Of a stretch of 19,838 nucleotides of DNA, positions 7,632 through 14,951 are shown piece after piece. The notes under the pieces were generated by a model. It was not told where the DNA came from, did no database searches, and saw only the letters and a program-made list of their open reading frames with translations. The stretch's first letter is position 1, and each line of letters starts with the position of its first letter. Made by a program: the position numbers and the translations under genes. The stretch is from JAUSIF01 sp036556265 (GTDB taxonomy: Bacteria; Pseudomonadota; Alphaproteobacteria; Rhizobiales; Xanthobacteraceae), in the NCBI GenBank assembly GCA_036556265.1, contig DATBJU010000045.1, positions 1 to 19,838 of the forward strand, given 5' to 3'.

Positions 7632-8609
7632 TCAGATCCGGAAGTTCACGAGCCGATACATGATGAAGTTCCCGAACATCATCCAGATCCCCGCCGCGAC
7701 GAGGCCGATCTTCGTGATGTCCTCGTGCCAGACCTGTCCGTAGAAGTCGGGGGTGATGGCGCGCAGAATGAAGAACATTGCGATCGGCAGCGCTGAAAGC
7801 AGCAGCGCCGAGAAACGTCCCTCCGCCGCGAGTGCGCGGATCTTGCGGCGCATCTTGAAGCGCTGGCGGATCACGCTGGAGAGGTTGCTGAGGATCTCGC
7901 TCAGATTGCCGCCGGTCGAACCCTGGATCGCGACGGCCGTCACGAACAGCGGCAGATCGTCCTGACCGATGCGATGGTACATGGCGCGCATTGCAGTCTC
8001 GATGTCGGCGCCGTAGGTCACCTCGTCGGCAACCATGCCGAATTCGGAGCCGACCGGATCGGGCAGTTCGCGCCCCACCATCGCGATCGCGACCGGAATC
8101 GGATGGCCGGCGCGCAAGCTGCGCACGATGATGTCGATTGCGTCGGGAAACTGCTCTCCGAATTTTTTCTGACGGCGATTGCGCATGAAGCGCAGACCGG
8201 CAAATGGCAGCACGACCGTCGAAACGCCGGTGATGATCGCGGCTTCAAAAACGCTGCCGCGCATTACCAGGCTGATGAAGAATACGGCGACCGCACCGAT
8301 CGCGATGACTATCGCGAACTTTACGATACCGAGCGACAGACCCGACTGAAGGATCAGCCGATTGAGATAGACAAGCGGCAGTCGGAAGTCGCCGGCGCCG
8401 GTGAGCCCGCGCTCGCGCCGAAGCTGCACGAGAATCGCCTGCCGATCAACCTGATCCTGCATCAGACGGAGGCGCCGGTTCACACGCGAACGATACGACG
8501 CCGCGGAGAAGAACAGCAGGTAGACCGCCTCGGCCGCGAGCACGACCGAGATCGCCGCCGAAAGATAAAAAAGCGTGGCTTCGTTGAATTCGAACGGCAT
8601 CGCGGTCAC
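7632..8609 (-). CDS. tadB: TadB inner-membrane platform protein (type II secretion F domain)
   Basis: A 325-residue membrane protein paired with TadC. It has an N-terminal membrane segment (about 9-33), a double hydrophobic stretch at about 100-140, a T2SSF domain at about 155-280 (FPDAIDIIVRSLRAGHPIPVAIAMV, SEFGMVADEVTYGADIETAMRAM, QGSTGGNLSEILSNLSSVIRQR) and C-terminal membrane segments (LLLSALPIAMFFILRAI and a last one near 300-318). The reading starts with GTG at 8609, whose bases overlap the cpaF stop as GTGA, a common coupling arrangement; an ATG three codons later (8600) is the alternative. Neither has a strong ribosome site. Mutual stoichiometry with TadC is not visible here. Confidence 0.92.
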   Translation of the reverse strand: MTAMPFEFNEATLFYLSAAISVVLAAEAVYLLFFSAASYRSRVNRRLRLMQDQVDRQAILVQLRRERGLTGAGDFRLPLVYLNRLILQSGLSLGIVKFAIVIAIGAVAVFFISLVMRGSVFEAAIITGVSTVVLPFAGLRFMRNRRQKKFGEQFPDAIDIIVRSLRAGHPIPVAIAMVGRELPDPVGSEFGMVADEVTYGADIETAMRAMYHRIGQDDLPLFVTAVAIQGSTGGNLSEILSNLSSVIRQRFKMRRKIRALAAEGRFSALLLSALPIAMFFILRAITPDFYGQVWHEDITKIGLVAAGIWMMFGNFIMYRLVNFRI

Positions 8610-10024
8610 AATGGCTTGGACGGATCGAAATAGTTGCCGGGGATCGTGATTCCCTGCGCAACGAGGTCTCCAAGGAAACGCGGGCGAATACCTGTCGCCT
8701 GGTAATGGCCTTCGACAGTTCCGTCCGCGGCCGTGCCGGTTCGGACGTACTTATAGATTTCCTGCATCTGAATGATGTCGCTCTCGAGTCCGGTGATCTC
8801 GGAGATCGACGTCACGCGGCGCTTGCCGTCGGACAGACGCTGCAGCTGAACGATGACGCGAATGGCCGCAGAGATTTGACCGCGAATGCTCGCAATCGTC
8901 ATGGGCATGCCTGCCATACCGATCATCTGCTCGAGACGCGAGATCGCATCACGCGGGGAGTTGGCGTGGATCGTGGCCATCGATCCCTCGTGACCGGTGT
9001 TCATCGCTTGCAGCATGTCGAAGGCTTCCTCGCCACGGCACTCGCCCAAAATCACGCGGTCGGGCCGCATGCGGAGTGCGTTTTTGACGAGCTCGCGCTG
9101 GCGGATTTCGCCCTTGCCCTCGATGTTGGGCGGCCGTGTCTCCATACGGCCGACGTGCGGCTGCTGGAGCTGCAGCTCCGCAGCGTCCTCGATCGTGATA
9201 AGACGCTCCTTCTCCGAGATGAAGGCGGAGAGCGCGTTCAGCATCGTCGTCTTGCCGGACCCGGTACCACCGGAAATGATCAACGTAACGCGCGCCTTGA
9301 CGGCAGCGGCGAGCAACTCGCCCATTTGCGGCTTGATCGCGTTCATTTCGATCAGCTTCTTCAGGCTGAACGGCTTCTTGGAAAATTTTCGGATCGATAC
9401 GAGCGGACCATCGACCGCGATCGGACGGACGGCGATGTTGATGCGCGAACCGTCGAGGAGCCGCGCGTCGCAAAGCGGCTGCGATTCGTCGACGCGACGC
9501 CCGACGGCACTCACGATCTTGTTGACGATCCGCAGCAGATGCGCCTCGTCCTTGAAGCGCACCAGCGTAGGCTCGAGCATGCCCTGGCGCTCGACATAGA
9601 CACATTCGTGACCGTTGATGAGGATGTCGTTGACGGTCGGGTCCTTGAGCAGCGGCTCGATCGGGCCGAGGCCGGTCATCTCGTCCAGAATCTCGAGTAC
9701 GAAGTCGTCGAGCTCGCTTGCGTTGAGCGCAAGGCGCTCGGATGCGACATACTGCGAGACGAGGGCCGCGACGTGCCGGCGGATCTCCGCCTCGGGAAGC
9801 TTCTCAAGCGCGGAAAGGTTGATTTCCTCGATCAGGCGGCGATGCAGACGAACCTTCGCGTCGAGCAACTTTGCGCTGAGCAGCGGATTGATGGGCGCAG
9901 CAGTCTGCTCCGGGATCGGCGCGACGATTTCCGGCGCGTCGAGAACCAGGGATGGGGCGGCTTCCTCGCGCTCCGGAGCGACCTCCGGAGCGACGACCTG
10001 TCGTTTGGTGAAGCGACCGAGCAT
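8606..10024 (-). CDS. cpaF: CpaF/TadA secretion ATPase of the Tad pilus
   Basis: A 472-residue hexameric ATPase of the VirB11/PilT superfamily that powers Flp pilus extension (and, in some species, retraction). A Pro/Glu/Ala-rich tail (about 10-50) precedes the N-terminal domain (about 55-215, with GPIEPLLKDPTVNDILING). The RecA-like domain carries Walker A GGTGSGKTT (252-260), the Asp box TIEDAAELQL, Walker B RVILGE (323-328) with ECRGEE, and the His box TGHEGSMATIHANS (343-356). All catalytic motifs are intact, so the system should be energised. It lies 55 bases downstream of cpaE and overlaps tadB by four bases. The ribosome site before ATG 10024 is weak (GAGAGA). Confidence 0.97.
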   Translation of the reverse strand: MLGRFTKRQVVAPEVAPEREEAAPSLVLDAPEIVAPIPEQTAAPINPLLSAKLLDAKVRLHRRLIEEINLSALEKLPEAEIRRHVAALVSQYVASERLALNASELDDFVLEILDEMTGLGPIEPLLKDPTVNDILINGHECVYVERQGMLEPTLVRFKDEAHLLRIVNKIVSAVGRRVDESQPLCDARLLDGSRINIAVRPIAVDGPLVSIRKFSKKPFSLKKLIEMNAIKPQMGELLAAAVKARVTLIISGGTGSGKTTMLNALSAFISEKERLITIEDAAELQLQQPHVGRMETRPPNIEGKGEIRQRELVKNALRMRPDRVILGECRGEEAFDMLQAMNTGHEGSMATIHANSPRDAISRLEQMIGMAGMPMTIASIRGQISAAIRVIVQLQRLSDGKRRVTSISEITGLESDIIQMQEIYKYVRTGTAADGTVEGHYQATGIRPRFLGDLVAQGITIPGNYFDPSKPL

Positions 10025-10079
10025 TCTCTCTACGTCCTTGACTTCAGATCGACACCGTCATGCGGCATTCCCGGAGCGC

Positions 10080-11303
10080 TCAGCGCGCTCCGAACAGGCT
10101 CCATTCCTTCTTCTTCTCGGCGGTATCCGCCTTCGCGCCGTCCTTGGAATCGGGCCGCTGCAAAACGAGCTTCTTCAGCTCCGTCGCGACGTTGCTGCCG
10201 GCCTTCACTTCCTCAAGCGGAATGCCGCGATCGATTGCTTCGCGCACGAGTCGATAATTGTTGGGAATGGTGCCGGCAAAGGCGGCACCAAGCGCCTGCT
10301 TGATGTCGGATCGGCGCAAGCCCGTCGCAAAGAGGCGATGCTCGAAGCGATTCACGATCACCTGCGGATGCGGACTCTGGCCCAGCCGCTCGGTGATCGC
10401 GGTCACAAGTTGCTTCGCGTGTCGCAGGCCCGGCACGGTCATCTCGCTCACGATGAAGAGCTTGTTGGAGCCGACGAGAACGCTGTCGGTCCAGGAGAAC
10501 CAGGTGCGAGGCATGTCGATGACGACGTAGTCGAAGTGTGACGAAACGAGATCGAGGAGGCGCGTGACCACGTTCGGGTCGAACGAGCGCATTTCCGCAG
10601 GCCGGTTCGGCGCGGCGATTACTGACAGGCCGCTGGAATGCTGGGAAAGCATGATGCCGAGCAGCTGCCGATCGAGGCGTTCGGGGCGCGGCTCGATTTC
10701 GCCAAGATCGAGTCGCGGCTCGAGATCGAGGTAATCGGCGCATGCGCCGTGCTGGAAATCGAGATCGACGAGGCAGGTCTTGACGCTGCCGCGCGGACCG
10801 CTGTTCATCAGCGTCATTGCAGTCTGGATGGCGATGGTCGTAACGCCGACTCCGCCGGCCGCCGGCAAAAACGTGTAGATCTGCGCTTCCTTGATCTCGT
10901 CGTCACCCGGACCTTGCGCGACGCGGGCACAGGCGCGCACGAGATCGATCGGATTCACTGGCTTCACGAGGAAGTCCGCGACGCGCATGTGCACGAGACG
11001 GCGCGCGACCTCGGCATTGAAGGCGGGGGTCACGACGACCACGGGCGGCCAGCGGCCGATTCTGCCCATCAGCCGCTGCAACGCGGCCATTTCGTCTTTG
11101 TCCGTCGTGTTGAGGTCGATGATGACGACCGACGCGTCGCCCGGATCGAACTTCGCCTCGCTCTCGAGCAACCCGCCCGAGACGACCGCGAGATCGATTT
11201 TGCCGCCGAAAATCGAGCGCAGCGACTGCTCGAATTCGGCGTCGGCGGTCACCGCGATGACGCGGACCTTCTCGGGTGCGTCTTTGGACGGGCGGTCAAG
11301 CAT
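10080..11303 (-). CDS. cpaE: CpaE/TadZ pilus localisation protein (receiver-like plus MinD-like ATPase domain)
   Basis: A 407-residue protein that in other bacteria places the Tad machine at its cell site. Residues 12-130 form a receiver-like domain with a conserved Asp63 in VVIIDLN and a Lys114 in FLVKP. Residues 140-380 are a ParA/MinD-type domain. The Walker A region reads AAGGVGVTT (148-156): both lysines of the usual KGG.GKT deviant motif are absent, replaced by Ala149 and Val154. Divergence at this loop is common in CpaE/TadZ, but loss of both lysines suggests weak or no ATP hydrolysis. Walker B-like VVIDMP is at 260-265. The C-terminus ends in KKKEWSLFGAR, a family-type tail. The start at 11303 has no strong ribosome site, and it lies 88 bases after the small lipoprotein gene. 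Confidence 0.93.
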   Translation of the reverse strand: MLDRPSKDAPEKVRVIAVTADAEFEQSLRSIFGGKIDLAVVSGGLLESEAKFDPGDASVVIIDLNTTDKDEMAALQRLMGRIGRWPPVVVVTPAFNAEVARRLVHMRVADFLVKPVNPIDLVRACARVAQGPGDDEIKEAQIYTFLPAAGGVGVTTIAIQTAMTLMNSGPRGSVKTCLVDLDFQHGACADYLDLEPRLDLGEIEPRPERLDRQLLGIMLSQHSSGLSVIAAPNRPAEMRSFDPNVVTRLLDLVSSHFDYVVIDMPRTWFSWTDSVLVGSNKLFIVSEMTVPGLRHAKQLVTAITERLGQSPHPQVIVNRFEHRLFATGLRRSDIKQALGAAFAGTIPNNYRLVREAIDRGIPLEEVKAGSNVATELKKLVLQRPDSKDGAKADTAEKKKEWSLFGAR

Positions 11304-11391
11304 GGGCGCGAACTCGATTCACTCGGACCTTCCGGTGCTCGAAACCTTCAAACTGCCCGCCCCCACGGGCTTGGCGCCGGTGGCCGCGACG

Positions 11392-11733
11392 CTACTGCGC
11401 CGCGGCTCCCGACGACCCTCCGCCCCCCGAATTCTCAAACTTGACTGAACTCGTGTTCAGGCCCTTCGGCGTGTACACCTTTCCAGTCCGATAGCGCTCC
11501 CCGGCGCTCTGCATGACGTCGCCATTGAAGGCGATATTGCGGTTGCCGGCCGTGCGCGGCCACGGATCGACGGTCTGCACGATGATGTTCGACGCGACAG
11601 CGTCGCCGGCGCCCAGTGTGTGCGTGTCGCGCCGATCGAAGTAGAGATCGGGCTCCGCGCAGCCGACAAGCATCCCGGCAATCGCCAATGCGGGCGCAAG
11701 GCGACGCAGGCGATCAGTATTTCGCGACGACAT
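11392..11733 (-). CDS. Small lipoprotein in the cpaD position of the Tad cluster
   Basis: A 113-residue predicted lipoprotein. After MSSRNTDRLRR comes a hydrophobic signal (APALAIAGMLVGC) with lipobox LVGC and Cys25. The mature part has DLYFDRRDT, LGAGDAVASN, VDPWPRTAGNRNIAFNG and QSAGERYRTGKV, then a Gly/Ser/Ala tail. The start at 11733 is chosen because a full AGGAGGT ribosome site (complement of 11739-11745) stands five bases upstream; the frame is open further up to 11802 but that part lies in the cpaC end. It overlaps cpaC by 20 bp. It sits exactly where cpaD is usually found between the secretin and cpaE genes, but CpaD proteins are about twice as long and I see no clear CpaD signature. 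I recall similar short lipoproteins at this place in Bradyrhizobium clusters. A role as a secretin-associated outer-membrane lipoprotein is inference. Confidence 0.82.
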   Translation of the reverse strand: MSSRNTDRLRRLAPALAIAGMLVGCAEPDLYFDRRDTHTLGAGDAVASNIIVQTVDPWPRTAGNRNIAFNGDVMQSAGERYRTGKVYTPKGLNTSSVKFENSGGGGSSGAAAQ

Positions 11734-13186
11734 GGCCGACCTCCTGCGGAATTGGTTGTGGAAGATCGATGACGTGGCCCGTGAAGGGGCGATACAGGTC
11801 AAGCGCTCCCGCCTGAACGCGGGCCCGCCGCAGCATGGTGGGTGTCAGTTCGGAAACACCATGCAGGAACAAGTCCACGTCATTCGGCGGCAAGGTGTTG
11901 TCGAGCGGCGTGCGCACGACGTCGCCAGGCCGCATCGGCCGCACAAGGCGTGGCGTCACGATGATGACGAGATCGGTTTCCTTCTTCTGGTAGGCCGCAC
12001 TGCGAAACAGCGCGCCGAGGATCGGGATGTTGCCGACCCAGGGAAGCTGTTGCTGATTGACTTCGTTGATGCTCTGCAGGAGCCCCGCAACCGCGAAGCT
12101 CTGGCCGTCGCGCAGCTCGATCGTGGTATTGGCGCGACGCACGATCAGGCTCGGAATCTCGACACCGCCGACGCGCACCGAGTTGGTGGGGTCGATCTGG
12201 CTCACCTCGGGCTCGATCTTGAGGTTGATGACGCCGCTGGAGGTGACCGTCGGCGTGAAGGCGAGGCCGACGCCGAACTTCTTGAACTCGATAGTGATCG
12301 TATTGTTGGTCGACTGCACCGGGAACGGGAATTCGCCGCCTGCGAGGAAGCTCGCGGTGTCGCCTGAGAGCGCGACGAGGTTCGGCTCCGCGAGGCGACG
12401 CGCGACGCCGCGCTCCTCGAGCGAACGAATGATCGCTTCGGCATCCACGCCGCCGCTGAGCAGCTTGCCAATCATGACGCCGAACGGCGCGTTCGGACCG
12501 AGCAGCCCGACGCCCGTCTTGAAGTCGAGGTTGCTGGTCACGACGTCCCAATTGATGCCGAGCTCGCGGCCTGCGGTGCGCGCGGCCTCGACGAAACGGA
12601 CCTCAAGCAGCACCTGCTGCGGCTGCGACACCTTGACCGAATTGATGACCTCAGGCCCGAACTGCTTCGCGATCGACACGGCCTTGTCGAGGGTGACACC
12701 GTCCGGCGCGCTGCCGGAGAGGAGGATGCGACCGTTGATCGAAGACACGCGGAAGCTCGCGTGCGGGAATTGGCGCGAAAGCTCGGCAGCCAGCTGCGAG
12801 GTGTCGTAGGACACCTCGACGTCGAACACACCGAGCAACTGCTTGCCCTCGGCATAGATCGAAAGCCGTGTCGAGCCGATCTTCTTGCCGAGTACCGACA
12901 GCGAGCGGTCGGTGAGCGGCAGTACGTCGGCGATCTCCGGGTCCGCGACGACAACGTCGACGAAGCCGGCGTCGGTGCGCACCGTCTCTGACTTGGAGAG
13001 GGGGACCTTCACGGTCACCGTCGCCTTGCCGAGGCTGAGCTGCACGAGGCGCGCCTGCGACTCGGCCGGCATGGCCGGGGCGACCATGATGGCGCTCGTG
13101 ACAAGCACGGCGACCACCACGATCATCATGGCCCGAAGGCCCGGCCGCAGCGCGGCCAAGTTTTCAGCGAACGTCCACTTCAACAC
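11714..13186 (-). CDS. cpaC: CpaC/RcpA outer-membrane secretin of the Tad pilus
   Basis: A 490-residue secretin that forms the outer-membrane channel for the Flp pilus. A signal/anchor segment is at about 19-40 (MMIVVVAVLVTSAIMVAPAM) with a likely signal-peptidase site after APAMPAESQA. Residues about 45-120 match the pilus-formation N-terminal domain (ADPEIADVLPLTDRSLSVLGKKIGST), about 125-185 a BON-like domain (INGRILLSGSAPDG), and about 230-425 the secretin barrel domain (LSGDTASFLAGGEFPFPV, PWVGNIPILGALFRS, ETDLVIIVTPRLVRP). The start is GTG at 13186, supported by GGGGAGGG four bases upstream (complement of 13191-13198). It follows cpaB by 33 bases and overlaps the next gene by 20. Confidence 0.96.
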   Translation of the reverse strand: MLKWTFAENLAALRPGLRAMMIVVVAVLVTSAIMVAPAMPAESQARLVQLSLGKATVTVKVPLSKSETVRTDAGFVDVVVADPEIADVLPLTDRSLSVLGKKIGSTRLSIYAEGKQLLGVFDVEVSYDTSQLAAELSRQFPHASFRVSSINGRILLSGSAPDGVTLDKAVSIAKQFGPEVINSVKVSQPQQVLLEVRFVEAARTAGRELGINWDVVTSNLDFKTGVGLLGPNAPFGVMIGKLLSGGVDAEAIIRSLEERGVARRLAEPNLVALSGDTASFLAGGEFPFPVQSTNNTITIEFKKFGVGLAFTPTVTSSGVINLKIEPEVSQIDPTNSVRVGGVEIPSLIVRRANTTIELRDGQSFAVAGLLQSINEVNQQQLPWVGNIPILGALFRSAAYQKKETDLVIIVTPRLVRPMRPGDVVRTPLDNTLPPNDVDLFLHGVSELTPTMLRRARVQAGALDLYRPFTGHVIDLPQPIPQEVGHVVAKY

Positions 13187-13219
13187 GGTACCCTCCCCGC
13201 ATTCTCACTTCAGACTTGC

Positions 13220-14089
13220 TTACGGCTGCGCTTCCCCACGAGGCGCCCCGCTGGTTTGAACCCGGCCGAAGTTTTCGACCGGTACGCTGTACTCGTCGTT
13301 CTTTGCGGCACGAATCACGCGAATCGTCGTGAAGCTCGAGTTGCCCGCAGGCGCGGACTTGCCGCTGCCGATATCGGTGATGGTCACGCGGCGCGCGCCC
13401 TCATGAGCCGAGTCTCCGGCCTTGCGCAGCACGAGCGAAAGGTTTCCGGCGGACGCAGCGAGCGCGAGCTTCTGGGCCGACACGGTGTCAACCTCGAGCG
13501 TCACCGCCTTGACGACGACCGGCTTTTCCGCGCGCTCGTCCGCGATCTGGTCGATCGCGAGCACCTTGGTGTTCTGAAGCACGACGTCGGTGCTCGCCAT
13601 ATCCTTCTCAGCATGACGCGTCAGCAGCACGTCGACGCGGTCACCGGGCAGCACGAAGCCTGCAACGCCCTCCACGTCGTTCACGCGAATGGTCACGGCG
13701 CGCATGCCGTCCTCAATCACGGCCGACAGCGTTGCCTTCTGCCCCGGGCCGGTAATCTTGTTCCCGACAATCGGTTCGTTCGGCTCCATCGAGGCGAGCA
13801 CGATGCGCTTGTCGCCGCGGGTCAGCTCTGCAACCGAGGAAAAGGAATTGGCGGGAATGGCCTCATTCGGCCATTCAACCTCGCGCAGGTTCTGCGTAGT
13901 CAGGACGTTGCCGAATCGAAGCGGTGAGCGCGCGACGACGACAGCGCGCGTCGCGACCGGCTTCGTGTTCGCCTGCAAACTCTTCATGCGCAGGTCAGCC
14001 TGGCGGTTGAGCCAGGACTGCGCGAGAAAGACCGCGAGCACGCCGAATACGGCGGCGACCGCGATCATCACGATCGTACTTCCTCGCAC
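13220..14089 (-). CDS. cpaB: CpaB/RcpC pilus assembly protein (SAF domain)
   Basis: First gene of the Tad cluster, 289 residues from the GTG at 14089. A single N-terminal membrane segment lies at about 5-26 (VMIAVAAVFGVLAVFLAQ), then WLNRQADLRMKSL and a SAF (antifreeze-like) domain at about 45-110 (AVVVARSPLRFGNVLTTQNLREVEWP), then the RcpC/CpaB periplasmic domain (GMRAVTIRVNDVEGVAGFVLPGDRVDVLLTR in part, TLEVDTVSAQKLALAASAGNLSL). In Tad systems this protein sits with the secretin in the periplasm and stabilises it. The frame is open to a TTG at 14143, but the extra 18 residues are not hydrophobic and not family-like, while GGGAG stands eight bases before the GTG at 14089. The C-terminus is polar and low in order. 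Confidence 0.92.
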   Translation of the reverse strand: MRGSTIVMIAVAAVFGVLAVFLAQSWLNRQADLRMKSLQANTKPVATRAVVVARSPLRFGNVLTTQNLREVEWPNEAIPANSFSSVAELTRGDKRIVLASMEPNEPIVGNKITGPGQKATLSAVIEDGMRAVTIRVNDVEGVAGFVLPGDRVDVLLTRHAEKDMASTDVVLQNTKVLAIDQIADERAEKPVVVKAVTLEVDTVSAQKLALAASAGNLSLVLRKAGDSAHEGARRVTITDIGSGKSAPAGNSSFTTIRVIRAAKNDEYSVPVENFGRVQTSGAPRGEAQP

Positions 14090-14382
14090 TGAATTCGCTC
14101 CCGGCTTTGCGTTGCCACTCTCGCAGCCAGGAGTAGCGAACAAGCCTTGTCGCGGAGTGTTGAAGTCCGCTTCCGATGCGGAGTTTTCGATTCATGTTGA
14201 AGAGCGCCTGAATCCGCATCCTTTCCAACATGTTGATCCAACTCATAAAAGCCGAACGATCGGGCGGCAGTTGGTAAAGCGGACGCAAGATTTCTTGGTA
14301 GAGGAATGATGAATGACCACGCTGGAATCTCGGCAGGTCATGCCGTAGAGGGAATCCTGAGGCAAAAAAGGCGAGGGCGTTA
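14090..14382. promoter_or_regulatory. Divergent intergenic region upstream of the Tad cluster
   Basis: 293 bases between cpaB (minus) and the CMD-family gene (plus); no Flp pilin or other credible small gene was found on either strand. It must hold the Tad promoter and probably that of the CMD gene. Seen here: four GANTC sites (14189-14193, 14210-14214, 14325-14329, 14352-14356); an inverted repeat GATGCGGA (14175-14182) with TCCGCATC (14213-14220) around a 30-base spacer; a perfect palindrome CAACATGTTG at 14227-14236; and ATGACC (14313-14318) with GGTCAT (14336-14341) 17 bases apart on the CMD side. None can be assigned to a known regulator. No CtrA box (TTAA-N7-TTAA) was seen. GAGGG lies just before the ATG at 14383. 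Confidence 0.4.
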
Positions 14383-14940
14383 ATGGAACGGATCTCCGAA
14401 CTGTCCGCGGACAGCCTCACGCCCGAGCAGCGCGTCGTGCACGACACAATCGTCGCGGGACCGCGCGGCAAGGTCGCGGGACCGCTGCGCGTGTGGCTGC
14501 ACAGTCCGAAGTTTGCCGCACGCGCGCAGGAGCTTGGCGCCTTCTGCCGCTATCACACGAGCCTCCCGAAGCGGCTGTCGGAGCTCGCGATCCTCGTCAC
14601 CGCTGCGTTCTGGAAGGCCGGATACGAATGGTTCGTGCATGCGCCGGAGGCAATCAAGGCCGGGCTCGACGCCGAGGTGATCGAGGCAATCCGCCACGGG
14701 AGGAAGCCGAAGCTCGCGCGTGCGGACGAGGCCGCCGTCTATGACTTCGCGCGCGACCTTCTGGAAACGCGAGAGGTCAGCGACGCGATCTATGAGCGTG
14801 CGGCCGCCGAACTTGGCGATATCGGTGTGGTCGATCTCGTCGGAATCCTCGGCTACTACGGGTTGATCTCCATGACCATCCGCGCATTCGGCGTTCCACT
14901 GCCCGCAGGCGAAGCAGACCCGTTCCTGACCAACAAGTAG
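14383..14940 (+). CDS. Carboxymuconolactone decarboxylase (CMD) family protein
   Basis: A 185-residue protein of the CMD/AhpD-like superfamily. The core CMD helix region is at about 50-105 (LPKRLSELAILVTAAFWKAGYEWFVHAPEAIKAG), with the family pattern Glu67 ... Tyr-Glu-Trp ... His86 and A..AG. The CxxC peroxidase pair of AhpD is absent (YEWF takes the place and the only cysteine is Cys55), so it is not an alkylhydroperoxidase; a lactone decarboxylase-like or unknown role is more likely. A C-terminal helical region (ADEAAVYDFARDLLETREVSD, GILGYYGLISMTIRAFGVPLP) is typical of CMD proteins found in catabolic clusters. The oxidoreductase gene follows after 11 bases, so both are probably one operon. 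The substrate is unknown. Confidence 0.9.
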   Translation: MERISELSADSLTPEQRVVHDTIVAGPRGKVAGPLRVWLHSPKFAARAQELGAFCRYHTSLPKRLSELAILVTAAFWKAGYEWFVHAPEAIKAGLDAEVIEAIRHGRKPKLARADEAAVYDFARDLLETREVSDAIYERAAAELGDIGVVDLVGILGYYGLISMTIRAFGVPLPAGEADPFLTNK

Positions 14941-14951
14941 AGAGGCGAGCG

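Noticed and set aside
8705..10303. 532-codon plus-strand open frame opposite cpaF
   Set aside because: It mirrors the cpaF and cpaE reading frames, has an Arg/Asp/Leu-rich composition with no domain, and arises from GC-rich codon use. The minus-strand gene has intact ATPase motifs.
14090..14471. Minus-strand frame 13995-14471 as a Flp pilin or upstream Tad gene
   Set aside because: It lacks a prepilin signal, the G-[X]4-EY motif and a hydrophobic helix, and overlaps cpaB in another frame and the CMD gene.
14383..14940. CMD-family protein as an AhpD alkylhydroperoxidase
   Set aside because: The CxxC redox pair is absent; only one cysteine exists in the protein.
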